Shown piece by piece: positions 12,801 to 23,986 of a stretch of 64,000 bases of DNA. The notes under the pieces are model-generated. The model had not been told where the DNA came from, did no database searches, and was given only the letters and a program-made list of their open reading frames with translations. The DNA is from Tomocerus qinae (taxonomy: Eukaryota > Arthropoda > Collembola > Entomobryomorpha > Tomoceridae), in the NCBI GenBank assembly GCA_020055645.1, contig CM034548.1, positions 12,648,001-12,712,000 on the forward strand, written 5' to 3'. The position numbers and the translations under genes are program-made. Numbering within the stretch: the stretch's first letter is position 1; every line of letters starts with the position of its first letter.

Positions 12801-15800
12801 ATAAATGGCATTAAAATTTAAATCGTAGTGTGGGACCCCTAACTGCACACGTAATCATGCAGAGACCAGGATTGAACACGTCCATGGATGCCTCGGAGGG
12901 CCTCAGGCAGATCCTAATTGTGAATGTTGTAAGATTGTTGCGCTTTTTAACCAAAATATATTTTGTCTTACTTCAATAAATAAATTTATTTTAAAATTTA
13001 TTTTTAGTCAAGAGCCGTTCTGTGGCTTCTATGCTGTTGTCGGATGACTATCATCGTTGTGCAAGCCAAATGGTTAGCTTAATTTTTTTTCGAAAAGTAT
13101 TTAGAACTATGGATATTTAACTGTTTTGATATTTTAATTATAGAGCGGGATTCCTGTGAATCCGAAATATTCACAAATGCGACAGAAACTATTGAAGACT
13201 TTGAGTCAAAGGCGTGACACTGGAGACGAGTGTGAGACGCATGGAGCTGCTGCCGTGGTACAGAAACCAGTCGTTACTACCACCATTAAACATACTGCCA
13301 AAAAGGAAATTGTCGTCGTCACAAAAGGCGGTCCCCAAACGGAAGATGTCGATGCTTTAGTAAGCATGATTGAAGGTACAAACATCTCTGCGGATCCAAA
13401 GAAAGCAGCAAAAAGAGCTAGGCAGAAAGAGAAAAAGGTCAGTACAAATTATCTTTGATTCGTCTTTACATTTTTGGGCCCACAGCTTACGTTACGGTGG
13501 CAGTGATAGTGATAGGTAGGCATAATTATATAGGTACACCCACTTGTTGTATATGCATTAATAAAGGATAAAAACTTGGGCGTCAAGAGAAAAGTAGAAA
13601 CGAGAAGAACAAAAAAAGAAAAGTGTCCAGAGAAAAGCTCGTTTTTAATAACCATGGCATCTAGGAACAAATGCTTCACTAAGGTGCTGTATACGGTACA
13701 ATAATATAGCGATGGGGATGAACAGTGAGCAGACAATATTACATAACAGCATTTGAACAAACTGAAACAATCCGTCGGTTGATTTCGAGTTTTAGCCTAG
13801 TCTAGTAATATTACTTGGGTGCATCCCTCTAAGGAAGGATTTAATGAAATAATGTTATAATGTTATATTTATTGTAATAATTTCTATACTAATATGGCGT
13901 TATAATGATATTGATAGGTAATTAATGCAAACTATATCTAATAACCTAAATCTTAAATAACAAGATTATACACTACAAAAATATACATTCTATAAATTAC
14001 TATACTTAGGTTCTCAAAAATTTATAGGTATCATCAAATCAAATCATTGCTTTATTGTCAAGTTTCATCAGAAATATCAGAAAATCATACACTGTTCTAC
14101 TACCTCATACATAAAAGTAACTAATTTGACCAAGGAATAAAACTAAATTTTACAATCATCGAGAGCATAGCAAAAAAATACATTCAGGGTAACCAATATT
14201 ATAATATGTCATCATTAATAATTAGTAATTATTCATTACGAAGTGACTTAATATAAATTCACAATTTGACTTTGAACAAAAGACAGATCTTTTTTATTTC
14301 CTATTGCAGTTCAAGTCAAGTTATATGACAGACTCAGACACAATTTTAACTAGCAATTTGTAAACTGAAACTTTTATCCCACTTTTGCACAGATCAGACA
14401 TGTTACGTGTTATTTGGTGTACTACAATGCAATTTTAGTAGCGAATATTCATTTAATTAGCAGAAGTACCCAAAAGATTGTTAGTACTACGTATCCGTAG
14501 TCTACTTACACACACACAATCCATAGCTGTTAGCTGTTAAATGGTAAATTGAATGATTACTTTTTAAGCAATAAACTAAAAGTTCTTTAACAACATACAA
14601 ATAATTTCAAGGTTAGTTGTACTAATTATACTAGATAATAATTGTTGGTTTCAGTACTCACAGTACTCAGTAATATCTATATGTAGACAGCCGATTTGCT
14701 CTAATATATAAAAAATGACTAACCTCAGTGTCTAGTACACGAATAAATAGAATGGAAAAAATTGGTAATTTATGAAATGATTGTGTTGCAGATGAAGCTA
14801 CAAAAGGAAGAAGACGAGCGGAGAATGAAATTGGAAGAGGAGCAAAGGCGGTTAGAAGAAATTCGCCGACAAGAAGCCGAACGGCTGAGAATTGAGGAGG
14901 AAGAGAGGTTGGCCAGAGAGAGGCAGGAAAGCCTTGCTCTGAAAAAGAGCAAAAAGAAGAAAAAGAAGAACAAGTCTACCACAATTGAACTATCGTCGAG
15001 TACTCCCGAGAAGCCAAAATGTACTGTCACTATTATCGACGCTATGTCTTCCCTCCCGCTATCAGATAAGGGATTTAAAAATCGAATCGAAAAGGAAGCA
15101 ATGGAATTTTCAGAAGCCACCGGAAATTATTCAAATGAAAAAGTATTAGGCAACGATTCTGAAAAAAAGACTGATAAAAAAACTGATATGGTCACCATTC
15201 GACGTCATCCTACAGTCCCAGATACTACGGTTACGATAAGTATGAAATCCAATAGTGGCCATGAGGATGTCCTATACACCTTAATCAACGGGCAAGGTAT
15301 TTTTTTCAGTTATTTTTATCAATTTTTTGAAGGCAAATGTTTTTTTATAAAGGAGAACCAAAAAGTGCAGTCTCACGCTGCTTTATTTTTGGAGAAAAAT
15401 GGTATTTTTTATGCTAGCCACACGAATAACATTTGATGCAGAGGTTAAGTCAACTTCTATTTTATATTTAATTTTATGTGTATTATTTTATTGTAGTGTA
15501 CGAGACAGAAGCGCAGGAAAACAACCGGAATCAAAACGGGCAGCCGAAGATTAAAGTTTCAAAGAAGAAAAAGAAGAAGGGGAAAAATAAAGACCCTTTC
15601 AGTTGTACTGTCAGTTGTGGGTCACTTAATCCGGAGGAGGTTACCAAATGTAACGAAGAACAGGAGTTATCGAAGAAAAAGGGTGTGCAGATGCAGTGTG
15701 AGAACAAACAACACACCGTGGAATGTGAACACCCCATCAAACAGACTTCCTTTTTGAGTACTCTTTCTCCTGAGTCGGAAATAGACCTATCTAAATTGAA

Positions 15801-18159
15801 ACTACCACCTGGGATTACGATTACGAAAGTTAATCAAAGTATCCAACCTAATCGGGCATTCGTAGGAGGTGAAATATTTAATCGAAGCTTCTGAAATGAT
15901 TTTGGCATTTTATTAGATGATTTTAATGTAATTGGTTTTATTAGCTGTGGCTGACAACACGAAGGAAGTGACGATAACCAAGTCTTCGGTTGGCCATTTC
16001 GCAGAGGGGGGTTCATCTCCTCCTTTCTATAATAACGAAGTATTTAAAAAGCCTAACGTTTTGGTTGTTGATTCCCAATACTCCGAACCTCCTGATGACT
16101 TCATAACACGGAAAGAAGGGGAAAAATTTAAAGAGGTAAGTCCATCGTAAAGAAATATCTAAGAATTACAGTTTGGCTACAATTAATTATTGGGGAAATT
16201 TAAATCTGTAGGTGGTGTCGACAAAGACAAAAAGACTGAGAAACCGTGCTCAGCGTTCTAAAGATGATGATTTGGAAGATGATTATAGTGAAGCAGATGG
16301 TGGCGATAAGTTTTCTTATAGCTCTGACAATTACTACTCTCGCAGTCCTAGTTTCAGTTCAAAGAAACCCACTGTGAAACCAAAATTAGGAAACACCAGC
16401 AGTAGTAACGAAGTGAAATCCACTCCGTGCACAGTACCTACTACCACCACTGGGAATAGCGCGAGGAATTTTGTGCATCCTACAAGAATATTTCGTAACC
16501 AGCAAATGACCTCGACGTCATATGAAAATTCAGGAGACAATAGTAATCGATCCCGTTATGGTAACAGTATTCATAGCAAATACAACGTGATCCCTCGCTA
16601 CGCCAAGTCACGTCAACGGATGAATGCGGGTCAGGAAGCGGCAAATACTTTTACTACATCTCCGAAAAACGCTTCGATGCCAAATAATGCTACAATAGAG
16701 ACACCGAATAGTATTGGTCACGGATCCTCAACGTGTGTGTCTAATCAGTCATTTCCACCAGCAAACGATCGTTTACCTCAAGCACCACCAATCATTGAGA
16801 CGCATGTCTCTGAAGAATCAAGCAACCCAGTTCAGAGAGAAGACCGATGGAACAATCCCGTCGTGGAAAATGAAAAATTCGGATCTGATGCTCCGAACGT
16901 ATTTAATGTACGATGGGATGCTCTTTTGAAAGAATCGTACGGTTCTACGTTTGGACCGTTTACAGTTCAAGCCGCGGATCGAAAGGCTTGGAGCCCATGG
17001 GGAGAGTTGAGTGGGACGGAGGCATCCAGTCCAGATCTTTCCAGTCGCCCACATTCTTGCGAACTGCTTCATAACGATGTAACTGACAATGGTACTATTG
17101 GTCCACCGCCGAGCCAGAAAAGTGTGAGCCCGGTGCAGCCACCGATTCCGATTGGAGTTCCTCCTTCTCGGGATTCCAATTCAGTCAATTCGTTATCCCA
17201 GCATTTCAAACGGCAATGTTTGGTGAATCCGATTGCAAGACCATCGTCTAGGAATTCCCGTCCGGAATCCATGCTCAGTAACAGAAGTTCTGTGGAGGAT
17301 CTTTCTCTTGGTAGAATTCTGCCTCAGAATGTTGGATCTAATCCTCCAGCAAACGGAACTAGTGTTCATCTGTCTGGATCGAATACCCCGTTCGGTGTTC
17401 GAGATCTTTTCTCTTCTTCAAATCGACAGGATGTTTTCGGAGAATCAAGCTTCACACCAGGATTCAGAGATATGGGAGGCTCAAACTCAATGGCCGAACG
17501 CCACAGAACAACAAACTCTCTCCTGTCCTCTCTCAAGAGTCAACCCAGTAATTTTGAATCCCACGACCAATTCGGATTTAGTAATGAAAACATGCCGAGT
17601 AACAATATATCTTTGAAAAACCACTTTTTACCAAATAGTTATTCGATACCATCGGGCAACCCAACGATGTCTGGTCAATGGGGTGACAATCAAGTAGATA
17701 ATTTTCCAAGATCATTTGCAGGATTAATCTCAAGACCTTATAACAATGGTAGTCTGCATTCTAACAACTACGAGTCTAGCAGTGCAAACTCTGGTTTCGG
17801 ACATGGAAATGGTGAACAACTGTATGGTGCATTCCAAACTAGAGGACCAGAAACAATTGAATCATTAAAGATGCGCTGGGATATTAATTCCTATCCTAAT
17901 TCACCAAGAGCTAATTTTCCAGGTAGGTATTCATACCTCCCTTATTAATCCTCAAAAACACAATATTATTATTACAGGTTACAACTAAGTTTTCCTATTA
18001 ATTTATTTTTTCCCATTCAAAGGTGAGAAAATAGATTACAATGAATTCAGTAGCCCTTTCTTCATGAAGGCAGCCCATGCAGCAGTTGGAGCCGAACGCA
18101 TAGGCAATTCACACTTCGTTGGTCAACCTTGTTACCCTACTAGTTTTGAACAGCCGTAA
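6823..18159 (+). CDS. FAM193 family protein, 21 coding exons, about 2106 aa
   Basis: Coding exons I reconstruct: 6823-7096, 7205-7434, 7891-7982, 8057-8227, 8313-8452, 8534-8718, 8945-9084, 9151-9436, 9506-9950, 10023-10246, 11075-11220, 11935-12167, 12243-12658, 12865-12928, 13008-13072, 13144-13437, 14792-15296, 15497-15868, 15945-16135, 16212-17922, 18023-18159. All junctions are GT-AG and phases close to an exact multiple of three. Assignment to FAM193 rests on remembered family features: a helical, Cys-containing N-terminal half; a DVDALVSMIEG segment followed by KKAAKRARQKEKK (about residues 1102-1135); a charged coiled coil with poly-Lys (1136 to about 1190); and LPPGITITKV at 1406-1415. 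The last 600 residues are Ser/Asn/Pro-rich and look disordered. Vertebrate FAM193A is, as I recall, about 1.2-1.5 thousand residues, so this one is long, and I do not see the REVEYFKRF-type C-terminal block. Molecular role is poorly known. Least certain: the 12658/12865 junction and the first donor. Confidence 0.7.
7491..7819. mobile_element. Inverted-repeat element inside FAM193 intron 2
   Basis: A 29-base core at 7518-7546 is the exact reverse complement of 7763-7791 (motif AAGACTTTACTCCTAAAGG). The outer parts of the arms (7491-7517 and 7792-7819) also pair with a few mismatches. Arms are about 55 bp, the spacer about 215 bp, and there is no coding capacity. It lies wholly in the intron 7435-7890. 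I found no convincing target-site duplication, so element ends are approximate to a few bases. It fits a MITE. A transcript of the intron could fold it into a long hairpin. Confidence 0.65.
9951..10022 (+). other. 72-bp intron with no stop codon in the FAM193 gene
   Basis: This interval is flanked by GGGTAAAC and CATTCCAGGA, a plausible donor and acceptor, and is exactly 24 codons long without a stop in the host frame. If retained it would add a hydrophobic, aromatic-rich insert. Pyrimidine richness before the AG and the short length shared with neighbouring introns make an intron the better reading, but the genomic sequence alone allows both isoforms. Confidence 0.6.
11221..11934 (+). other. 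FAM193 intron (714 bp), no recognised content
   Basis: This lies between the phase-2 donor after 11220 and the acceptor at 11933-11934. No repeat, ORF or RNA gene stands out. The preceding intron, 10247-11074 (828 bp), likewise shows nothing recognisable. Confidence 0.55.
13438..14791 (+). other. Largest FAM193 intron (1354 bp)
   Basis: This separates the KKAAKRARQKEKK exon from the charged coiled-coil exon, both phase 0. It is AT-rich with dispersed AATAT words and a short CA run near 14510. I see no ORF or repeat of note. Confidence 0.55.
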
Positions 18160-18795
18160 ATGTAAGCTTGGTTTAAGCCCAACATAATTCAAACAAACTT
18201 TAATGATTCTCGACAGGTTCAGCCTGTCGAAATATTGGTGGTCGAGGTACTGAATTATTTGTTTATAATTCGACGTCTCAATGTAGGTGCTTGGTCAGCT
18301 CTTGAAAACCTATTTGGTCTCATTCAAGCTATTCAAATTGTCAGAAGAAATGGCAAAACTACAGCCACACCTAGATGAGCATCTCCATGTTTCTGTGTAG
18401 CCTACTTAGGAGGACTGTATTTATTTGTATGTTTCCATTGTTTTCTTTGCGTGTTTATTTTTTGTAGTACTTAGTAGTATAAGTCATTAGGTCATGACGA
18501 ATTACTAATTGTTACGCCACCAACTTATATTGTAATATTCCATCAAATTTTTATCTTATTTTTATAATGTTTTATATAATATTAAGAGGGCTAGAAAATA
18601 TCTGTAAGACCTAAATTATTTGTACATACTTAACATTTAAGACGAATAACAGTTAATACATATTTGTATACAAAAATTATTGTTATGTATAAGAATATTT
18701 AAATATATAAATCTTTCTCCGTTTATTATTAATTGCTTAAGAGATTCTGATATCCATTAAGAGTTGTTATACGTATTGTGAAAGTGTAGTTACGA

Positions 18796-18801
18796 AATAA
18801 A
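18796..18801 (+). terminator. Candidate polyadenylation signal for FAM193
   Basis: A canonical AATAAA lies 637 bases after the TAA at 18157-18159. AT-rich 3' UTRs contain chance matches, so transcript data would be needed to confirm which site is used. Confidence 0.35.
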
Positions 18802-19357
18802 ACGTATGGGACAATGCAAATTGTATAAGCAAAATATCAATTATCACTTAAATATGCCTTATATGTAAAAGACAAAAGCCAAAGAGGTTCAAAATATTTT
18901 ATTTTAGTTTATTAGTCATAAAAGCACCAAAGAGCATAATTAATCGTGAATTACAAAGCATTGCAAGCATGCAAACCTAAAAAAATTAAAAGCAATTAAA
19001 AGTAATTAAATAGTTATTAGCACGATTTCAGTAATGTCTTAGCTTATAAAAACTTAACTTAAAGACTCTAACGTACTTGCCTACAGGGAATTTGGCATTG
19101 TATAGAGCATTTCGCATTGCAAACTTCTATGTCGATTTAAAAGACAATGTAAATTAATGCGCATACATCAAAAAATATATTAGATTGGATAATTAAGTTA
19201 AAAAAGTGGCCGAAGAGTTCAAATCAACTACCTGTATTATTTTTTTTACTAAAATTAGCAGTATATTACTTATTGAAAGGTGAATTAAATCAATAATTCC
19301 AAACTCCATTAAAGTACCCCTTTCAAAATATTTTTGCAGTTTTTATACAAATATATG

Positions 19358-19363
19358 TTTATT
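19358..19363 (-). terminator. Candidate polyadenylation signal for the KIF20-like gene
   Basis: TTTATT on the plus strand reads AATAAA on the minus strand, about 160 bases beyond the stop codon at 19523-19525. The spacing is ordinary for a short 3' UTR. It is a candidate only, because the surrounding DNA is AT-rich. Confidence 0.4.
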
Positions 19364-19522
19364 ACAAGTTACATTGAGCAAGATGGGTAAAATTTACGAC
19401 TTAACAGGCCAGAGATTGTAAATTCACCGAAACTGGATATGATTAATTAGAAAGGTACAAAACATTAAACCTATTTTAACTAGGACTGTTTACGAACTGC
19501 AATATCTGTATATTTTGTATCA

Positions 19523-22500
19523 CTAATTTTCTGATGAAATGGGATCCGTTCCCTTGGAAGAGTGAGAAGCCATTGACACGTCCTGTTTGGATTTTGTACG
19601 ACGCTTCATCTTTGTCGGGGTAGTGGCTCTATACTTGTAACGTCTTTGTCCAATTGGCATACCACCTACAAGTGTTGGCGTAGTGACTGTTCCCGTTGAA
19701 GTCTTCGTAATCATACAAGCCTTTTCAAGTTTCTCCAGTTTACTCACCTTAGCTTGCTATAATACAAATATTAGGTTTATAAATATATTATTGTGTATAT
19801 AAGTGTAACTATTATGTATATCTTGTGTATACTAAAACACTTACCATACAACCAAACGCGTCATGAATTATTTGCAGTTCTTCATCTTTATTTCGACAAT
19901 CAGCCACCTAAAAATTCATTAATATTTATATGATTGTTGCGAATATTACGACAGTATTATTATGGGATAGAAATAGATATAAAAATTATTTACAAATATA
20001 CAACCATTATTATTAACTCACCACTTTATTGTAAGCAATGTTGAGTTGCTCAACTTGAGCGTTTGCTTCCTCCAGTTTTCTGTCGTAGTCCATACACGTG
20101 GTCTGTCCATCCAATAGTTCTGCTTTAAGAATCTAAGGGGAATTTGTTTACATTTATTTACAATGTACAATTTTTGTATTTATGAAGCTGAAGCTACATC
20201 AAATCACATCAAACTACATAATGAAAACTGAAAGTAAAAACTTACAGCGTTTTCGTCAACCAGCAATTCTTTTGTTTTGTTTAGCATTGTTAACTGTTGT
20301 TTCATTTCTTCTTCACGTGCCCTGGGATCCGTGATACGCAGGTTACTTAATTCGCTGTCAAGTTCCTTAACAAATAAAAATATTAAATGTGACAATGACC
20401 TTTACTATGACATTTAAAGTACTATGTTTATAATTAAACTTACCTTTATTATCACTTTTTGGTCTTCTATGATCTGGAGGTGCATTTTCTCTTTAAATGT
20501 GAAATCCAAATGGACAGAAACTAATTCTTTGTCTTTGGCTTCCAAAGCAGATTGCAGAGCTCTAACACACTCAGATAAGTCTTGATTCTCGTCTGTCAGT
20601 ATCTGCAAATTTTTTAATTAGAGAATTGTAGTTATAAAGTTAAAATTTTGTTCGAATTTTCTTACTTTTATCTTTTTGTTTTTTAAGGCTACAGTCTTCG
20701 ACAAATGGACAGGTTTGGGTGTTTGAAATGGATCTGTGGGGCAGTTTTCCTTATTTTGGTCATCGCTGACAGTCTCATACTCATCAGACAAATCCAATTC
20801 TGCTTCAAATTTCTCCTTAAGGAGAGCGATCTCTTTGTCATGGTCATCTCTGAGTATTCTTGCTTGTAATGACAATCTTTTATTATTGATCATGTCAAAT
20901 GCCTTTTGGTATTGCTCTGATTGTTTTCTGTCATGTAAATATTGTTAATTAGATTTATTGTAAATAAATATTTATAGTATTGTGCAAAAATTAATTAAGC
21001 TTACGAAGCCTCTCTTTCATGCTCATCTTTAAGGGCTAGGATGCTCCTTAAGCGCTCTACTTCGTCTCTTTTGTCCTCCAAATTTTCCTTTAGATAGGCA
21101 TTTTCTTTCTGCAACTTTTTTATATGAGCCATTGAAGATTTAAGACCTTTATCACATTGGCTATCGATGATCTTCGATTTCGCTACGACAGTTTTTAACA
21201 CATAACGATCCTCGTCTTCTTTCTTTTCGGACATGTAAGTTGCGGTTGACAGTTTCTGTTTAATCGTTTGACCGTAGCTGATTGATTCACGAACCTTTTT
21301 GTAAAACTTAGTGTTGTTACTGGGCGGCTCAACCTTTCGGAATGCAATCTGCAAATTTAAATAAATATTTATAAGTGTTTACCAAATATAATCGGTAAAG
21401 ATACTGACATTAAGGACTTACCACTTCGCTTGCTATGGCAGAGTTATGAAGAACTTGGACAGTAGAATCGAAGTTCTTAGGGTCCGGGTTGATATTGACT
21501 ATCATGCAAATACGCGACGCCGTGGTCAAGTAGCTTTGAAAAAGTCGTGTCAACTTACTCTCTCGGAAAGGAACAAAATCTGAAGAAACAATGTTCTGAG
21601 TTTTCTTGCTTTGCATATCTCTCATAGCTCGAATACAGCGGAGTAGAACTAAAAGAGACTGGTTTATGTTTCCTGACTCTTTCAGAAGGCGTCCGACATT
21701 TCCAGTTTGTGACGCTCTTTCAGCTCCAGCAAGGTCGCAGAAACATAACCGCTGAACACTTTTTGGATAAGCATTTCCTTTGGTAGTTCCAACTTTCACA
21801 ATTCGAATGCTAAAAAAACAGTGAGATCTGCTTGAATTCGCATTCATGTCTGTTTCCGCAAAACGTAAGTTTGCTTTGCCAGCTAGAAACAATTTGTACG
21901 CTTCTTCCGCGTTTGTTACGCTCACTTCCATTAAGTCTACAAAAAATAATTAAATAGAATTAAATTCCAAATTAGGATAAATATATTACAAATAATTACA
22001 ACTATATACAAAATAAATATATACAAGTTACAAATGTTTTACATCTAGTTTACCTTTAATGTAAACTTGGCCTTTTTTGTCTGCCATCAATTTCATCTCC
22101 TTCCGTTTTTTCAAATTTGAAGAATCAAACAAATCATAGACTTTTTCATTGTACAACTCAGCAAAAGACACCCAAATACAGTACAGTGTAGTATCGTCCG
22201 GTATTTGGAATTTTTCTCCAGGAAGAACAGCTACAAATACAAACTTCTTACTAAAAATACATTACGGTTTATTTTTTATATTTATATATATACCTGGCAT
22301 TGAATCAACTATGCTTGCATGCATATTTGCTACATTGGAAACACCTCCAGAAGCTAGTGACCCGTTCATTGACGGACGTAGTGACGACGTGAAAGAATCC
22401 ATGTGTTCTTGAGACTGTTAAAATAGTTGAATTAGCGTAAACAGTATTTTACAATTTAATTTTTTTTAAATTATACTTACCAATTTGGATTTGCTCTCAC

Positions 22501-23301
22501 GGATTATCTTCATCTTCATGTCATGTATGGCCAACACTTCTCGGTCACTCAAACTAGACATCTGATTAAACATATGTGGCTTTATGTCTCCTCGCAAATA
22601 GAGCTTGTCCTCTAAGAAATTGAACAGGAACTCTAAAGTTCTGGGCACGATTCCAAAATCGTTGCCATAGCCTGGAAAAAAACAATACAGTACCGAATAA
22701 TAGCAATAATAATGATATACTAAACACAAAACAAAAAGCTACCTTGCATTGTATGAGTCTTGCCGGAGTTAGTTGCTCCATAACCAAATATTAAACAGTT
22801 TTCGCTTTTGAACAATTTTTCCAAAATTGTACTAACACATTCGTCAAATACTTGAATTTGGGAACTTTCAGGACCGAGAATTTTAGTGAACTTAAACAGA
22901 GTATCACTTTTCTCTCCATTAACCTTTTTGGAAGCCATGGACACCGACAATGTGGTTGAATCTTTTTCAGCAAACAGCTGTTCAGAATGTAATGTACATA
23001 ATGTATATAGTATGAATGTGTAATGTTGTATAATTGTAAATAATAAAATTAATTATTATCTTACCCCGGTATCATTTTTAGAAGGTCGAATACGTAAATA
23101 CGTCCGGATCTTTTCCTCATCCTCCTCCTCCTCCACTGCAGCAATTTCTTTTGGAATAACTTCGATGGCCTCGAAATCTGGATCCAACTCTTTCACAACA
23201 TCCATTTTAAAATCTGAAATTTTTCTACTAGGAGTACTCTCATTCAGCAAGTAAGACGGTCTCGGATCAGGTAGCTTTCCAGGTGTATCCGATTCAGACA
23301 T
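19523..23301 (-). CDS. Kinesin-6 family motor, KIF20-like, 13 exons, 922 aa
   Basis: Exons in transcript order: 23301-23065, 22977-22743, 22671-22481, 22414-22294, 22230-22054, 21936-21422, 21348-21005, 20927-20666, 20602-20444, 20365-20246, 20132-20022, 19907-19845, 19756-19523. Every junction is GT-AG and phases close. The motor begins near residue 67 (IRTYLRIRP). The P-loop is GYGATNSGKT at 144-153, switch I is NANSSRSH at 352-359 and switch II is DLAGAE at 388-393, followed by ESGNINQSL. The wide gap between P-loop and switch I contains a Ser/Met-rich insertion (about 205-262), and P-loop TNSGKTHT is the kinesin-6/KIF20 version, not GSGKT. Coiled coil covers about 560-860 and a basic tail (RRYKYRATTPTKMKRR) lies near the end. 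KIF20/MKLP2 proteins act at the central spindle and in cytokinesis. Family assignment is strong; which kinesin-6 paralogue is less certain. Most introns are under 110 bp. Confidence 0.9.
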
Positions 23302-23870
23302 TACTTCTTTAATGAATCAATGAATACACGAGTGGCTGCAATTATAACATTGACGCCTACTCAAAAACGCTCTATAAATTTCCACATCTACATTCAATTT
23401 TGCAGGGATTAGTAACTCTCGGAAAATATAATGACAGTTATCTGCAAATGAAAACAAACTCAAAAGTTAAAACTGTTTGCAATGCAATGATGAATGATTT
23501 TCGTACTGATACAGCATTTGGCTTAGCTGAAAAATTTCCAAGACGTATTTTGAAACGTCTTTCTACCAGTCACCAGTGATTATTCACTTTAAATTTCAAT
23601 ATTTTCAGTTTCAAAACCGTTTCTGGTTGCTATACTTGGCTGACTACGACGGCAACAATAACTTCTATCAGACAGATCCAGAAAAGCACAAGAAATACAA
23701 ATGAAAACCTCAACCACCAACTCTTATCGTTACATTACCGCTCTTTGCTCCCCGCTCTAATCGGCAACATACGTAACATCACATAGATGGAGCCTACATT
23801 ACCCTTTAGATTTCTTGCTTAATTGTTCCGTATTTCTTGTTTCACTTGGTCTGATAGGTATTTTAAATGC
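23302..23870 (-). promoter_or_regulatory. 5' flank of the KIF20-like gene
   Basis: This is the sequence immediately upstream of the kinesin start codon. It must contain the 5' UTR and promoter, but I recognise no TATA box or initiator with confidence. It is a little richer in G+C near 23740-23780 than the DNA around it. There is no ORF and no repeat until the tandem array beginning near 23871. Confidence 0.4.
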
Positions 23871-23986
23871 TACTAAATTAATTACACTAAATACATTAAC
23901 TACACTAAATACATTAATTGCACTAAATACACTAAAAATACTCTAAATAAACTAAATACACAAATTCACTAAAATACAGTAAATAG
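23871..23986. repeat. Degenerate minisatellite built on CACTAAATA
   Basis: About 115 bases consist of variants of ACACTAAATACATTA, repeating at roughly 10-20 bp with the strongest copies at 23884-23940. Copies have diverged, and towards the right end the unit shortens to CTAAATAAA-like words. It lies about 0.6 kb upstream of the kinesin start codon. Confidence 0.65.

Larger units (their letters stand above)
18160..19522. other. Convergent intergenic region with both 3' UTRs
   Basis: The FAM193 and KIF20-like genes end facing each other across 1.36 kb. The sequence is very AT-rich and non-coding. One AATAAA lies at 18796-18801 on the plus strand, and its complement (TTTATT, for the minus-strand gene) at 19358-19363. 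These leave about 550 bp between the two predicted polyadenylation regions. No RNA gene or repeat is evident. Confidence 0.6.
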
